A stretch of DNA of 6,135 nucleotides from an uncultured Prevotella sp. GTDB taxonomy: Bacteria; Bacteroidota; Bacteroidia; Bacteroidales; Bacteroidaceae. Shown here piece by piece: positions 5,928-6,135 of this stretch; position 1 is the stretch's first letter; every line of letters begins with the position of its first letter. The notes under the pieces are model-generated. The model ran no database searches, was not told where the DNA came from, and was given only the letters and a program-made list of their open reading frames with translations. Where the stretch lies: positions 1-6,135 of the forward strand of contig CAKQEI010000096.1 of NCBI GenBank assembly GCA_934230115.1, given 5' to 3'. The translations under genes were made by a program, and so were the position numbers.

Positions 5928-5935
5928 CAAAAATA
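5928..5935 (-). promoter_or_regulatory. Possible -7 element of the msrC promoter
   Basis: TATTTTTG on the minus strand (5935-5928) matches TAnnTTTG. It lies 18 nt before the ATG at 5910, which would give a very short leader. No good TTG is found 19-21 nt further upstream, so only half of the promoter is supported. Confidence 0.4.
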
Positions 5936-6062
5936 GCAATTTTATCTTGTATAAAAAATAAATGATTACAAAAGTTTGGAGGTTATCATTTTTAACCTGT
6001 ATCTTCGCAGATATAAGATATAAATAAGGCTACAGTACTTATGGTATTTCGTTTATGGGCAT

Positions 6063-6099
6063 AAAAAAAGGTCTCCAAAGTCGTTAGACCTTGAAGACC
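6063..6099 (-). terminator. Intrinsic terminator of the rRNA operon
   Basis: A 13-bp stem (6070-6082 with 6087-6099, two G-U pairs in the RNA) has a 4-nt loop and is followed by seven U residues (6069-6063). It starts about 11 nt past the 5S rRNA end. This is a textbook rho-independent terminator for transcription coming from the right. Confidence 0.93.
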
Positions 6100-6109
6100 C
6101 AAGTAAAAG

Positions 6110-6135
6110 AAGGCAGCCACCTACTCTCCCGCATT
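6110..6135 (-). rRNA. rrf: 3' end of 5S rRNA, cut by the window edge
   Basis: Read on the minus strand the sequence is AATGCGGGAGAGTAGGTGGC followed by TGCC. This is the conserved 3' arm of bacterial 5S rRNA (GGGAGAGTAGG followed by the closing-helix strand). Only about the last 25 nt of the roughly 110-nt molecule are in the window. The 3' end is placed at 6110-6112. It implies an rRNA operon, and probably the 23S gene, just beyond the right edge. Confidence 0.9.

Noticed and set aside
5911..5928. GTG start for msrC adding six residues
   Set aside because: The GTG overlaps the possible -7 element, and the ATG at 5910 matches the usual start of the family.
5980..5998. Inverted repeat AGGTTA/TAACCT upstream of msrC
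   Set aside because: Only 6 bp with an A/T-rich 7-nt loop and no U tract; it is too weak to call an operator or terminator.
6010..6017. TATATCTG as a second msrC promoter
   Set aside because: One mismatch to TAnnTTTG, and no TTG about 20 nt upstream.
1..6135. CRISPR array, tRNA, riboswitch or insertion sequence
   Set aside because: No regularly spaced repeats, no cloverleaf-like sequence, no known aptamer core and no transposase motifs were seen on either strand.

Overview
The window looks like a chromosomal segment of a Bacteroidales bacterium, with Prevotella/Segatella or a close relative most likely. The signs are the sigma-ABfr type promoters (TTG, 20-nt spacer, TAnnTTTG), A/T-rich leaders with almost no Shine-Dalgarno sequence, a FISUMP-type lipoprotein with an acidic run after the lipidated cysteine, and an outer-membrane-protein-like C-terminus ending in Phe. 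The genus is inferred; the phylum and order are fairly secure. Every supported gene is on the minus strand, so the window reads from right to left.

At the right edge (6110-6135) is the 3' end of a 5S rRNA, followed by a strong intrinsic terminator (6063-6099). This is the end of an rRNA operon. Next is a free methionine-(R)-sulfoxide reductase gene (5434-5910) with all three family cysteines. It has its own -7-like element and is followed by two hairpins (5351-5405 and 5324-5341).

The main content is a five-gene cluster, 5224 down to 207, with gaps of only 46, 23, 35 and 30 nt. It runs from one promoter (5264-5294) to one strong terminator (148-187). All five products carry export signals. 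In order they are: a 164-aa periplasmic protein with an LPP20/FlgT-N-like helix region; a 321-aa DUF6175-like protein; a 319-aa protein with a CsgG/TolB-N-like front half, a TPR-like middle and a charged helical tail; a 321-aa FISUMP-domain lipoprotein that is probably surface exposed; and a 498-aa protein with a possible SH3-like domain and a C-terminal outer-membrane beta-barrel-like region. The gene order and domain hints suggest an undescribed envelope complex of periplasmic subunits, a surface lipoprotein and an outer-membrane component. No function is established.

The promoter of this cluster lies in a ~61-bp module (5263-5323). A second copy, about 87% identical, occurs just past the cluster's terminator (87-147). 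There it has the same promoter geometry and faces a gene whose first codons seem to run off the left edge (31 to 1). In both copies a hairpin abuts the upstream edge of the module exactly, so one unit appears to combine a terminator tail, an operator-like element and a promoter. This duplicated control module and the all-exported operon are the two observations most worth following up.
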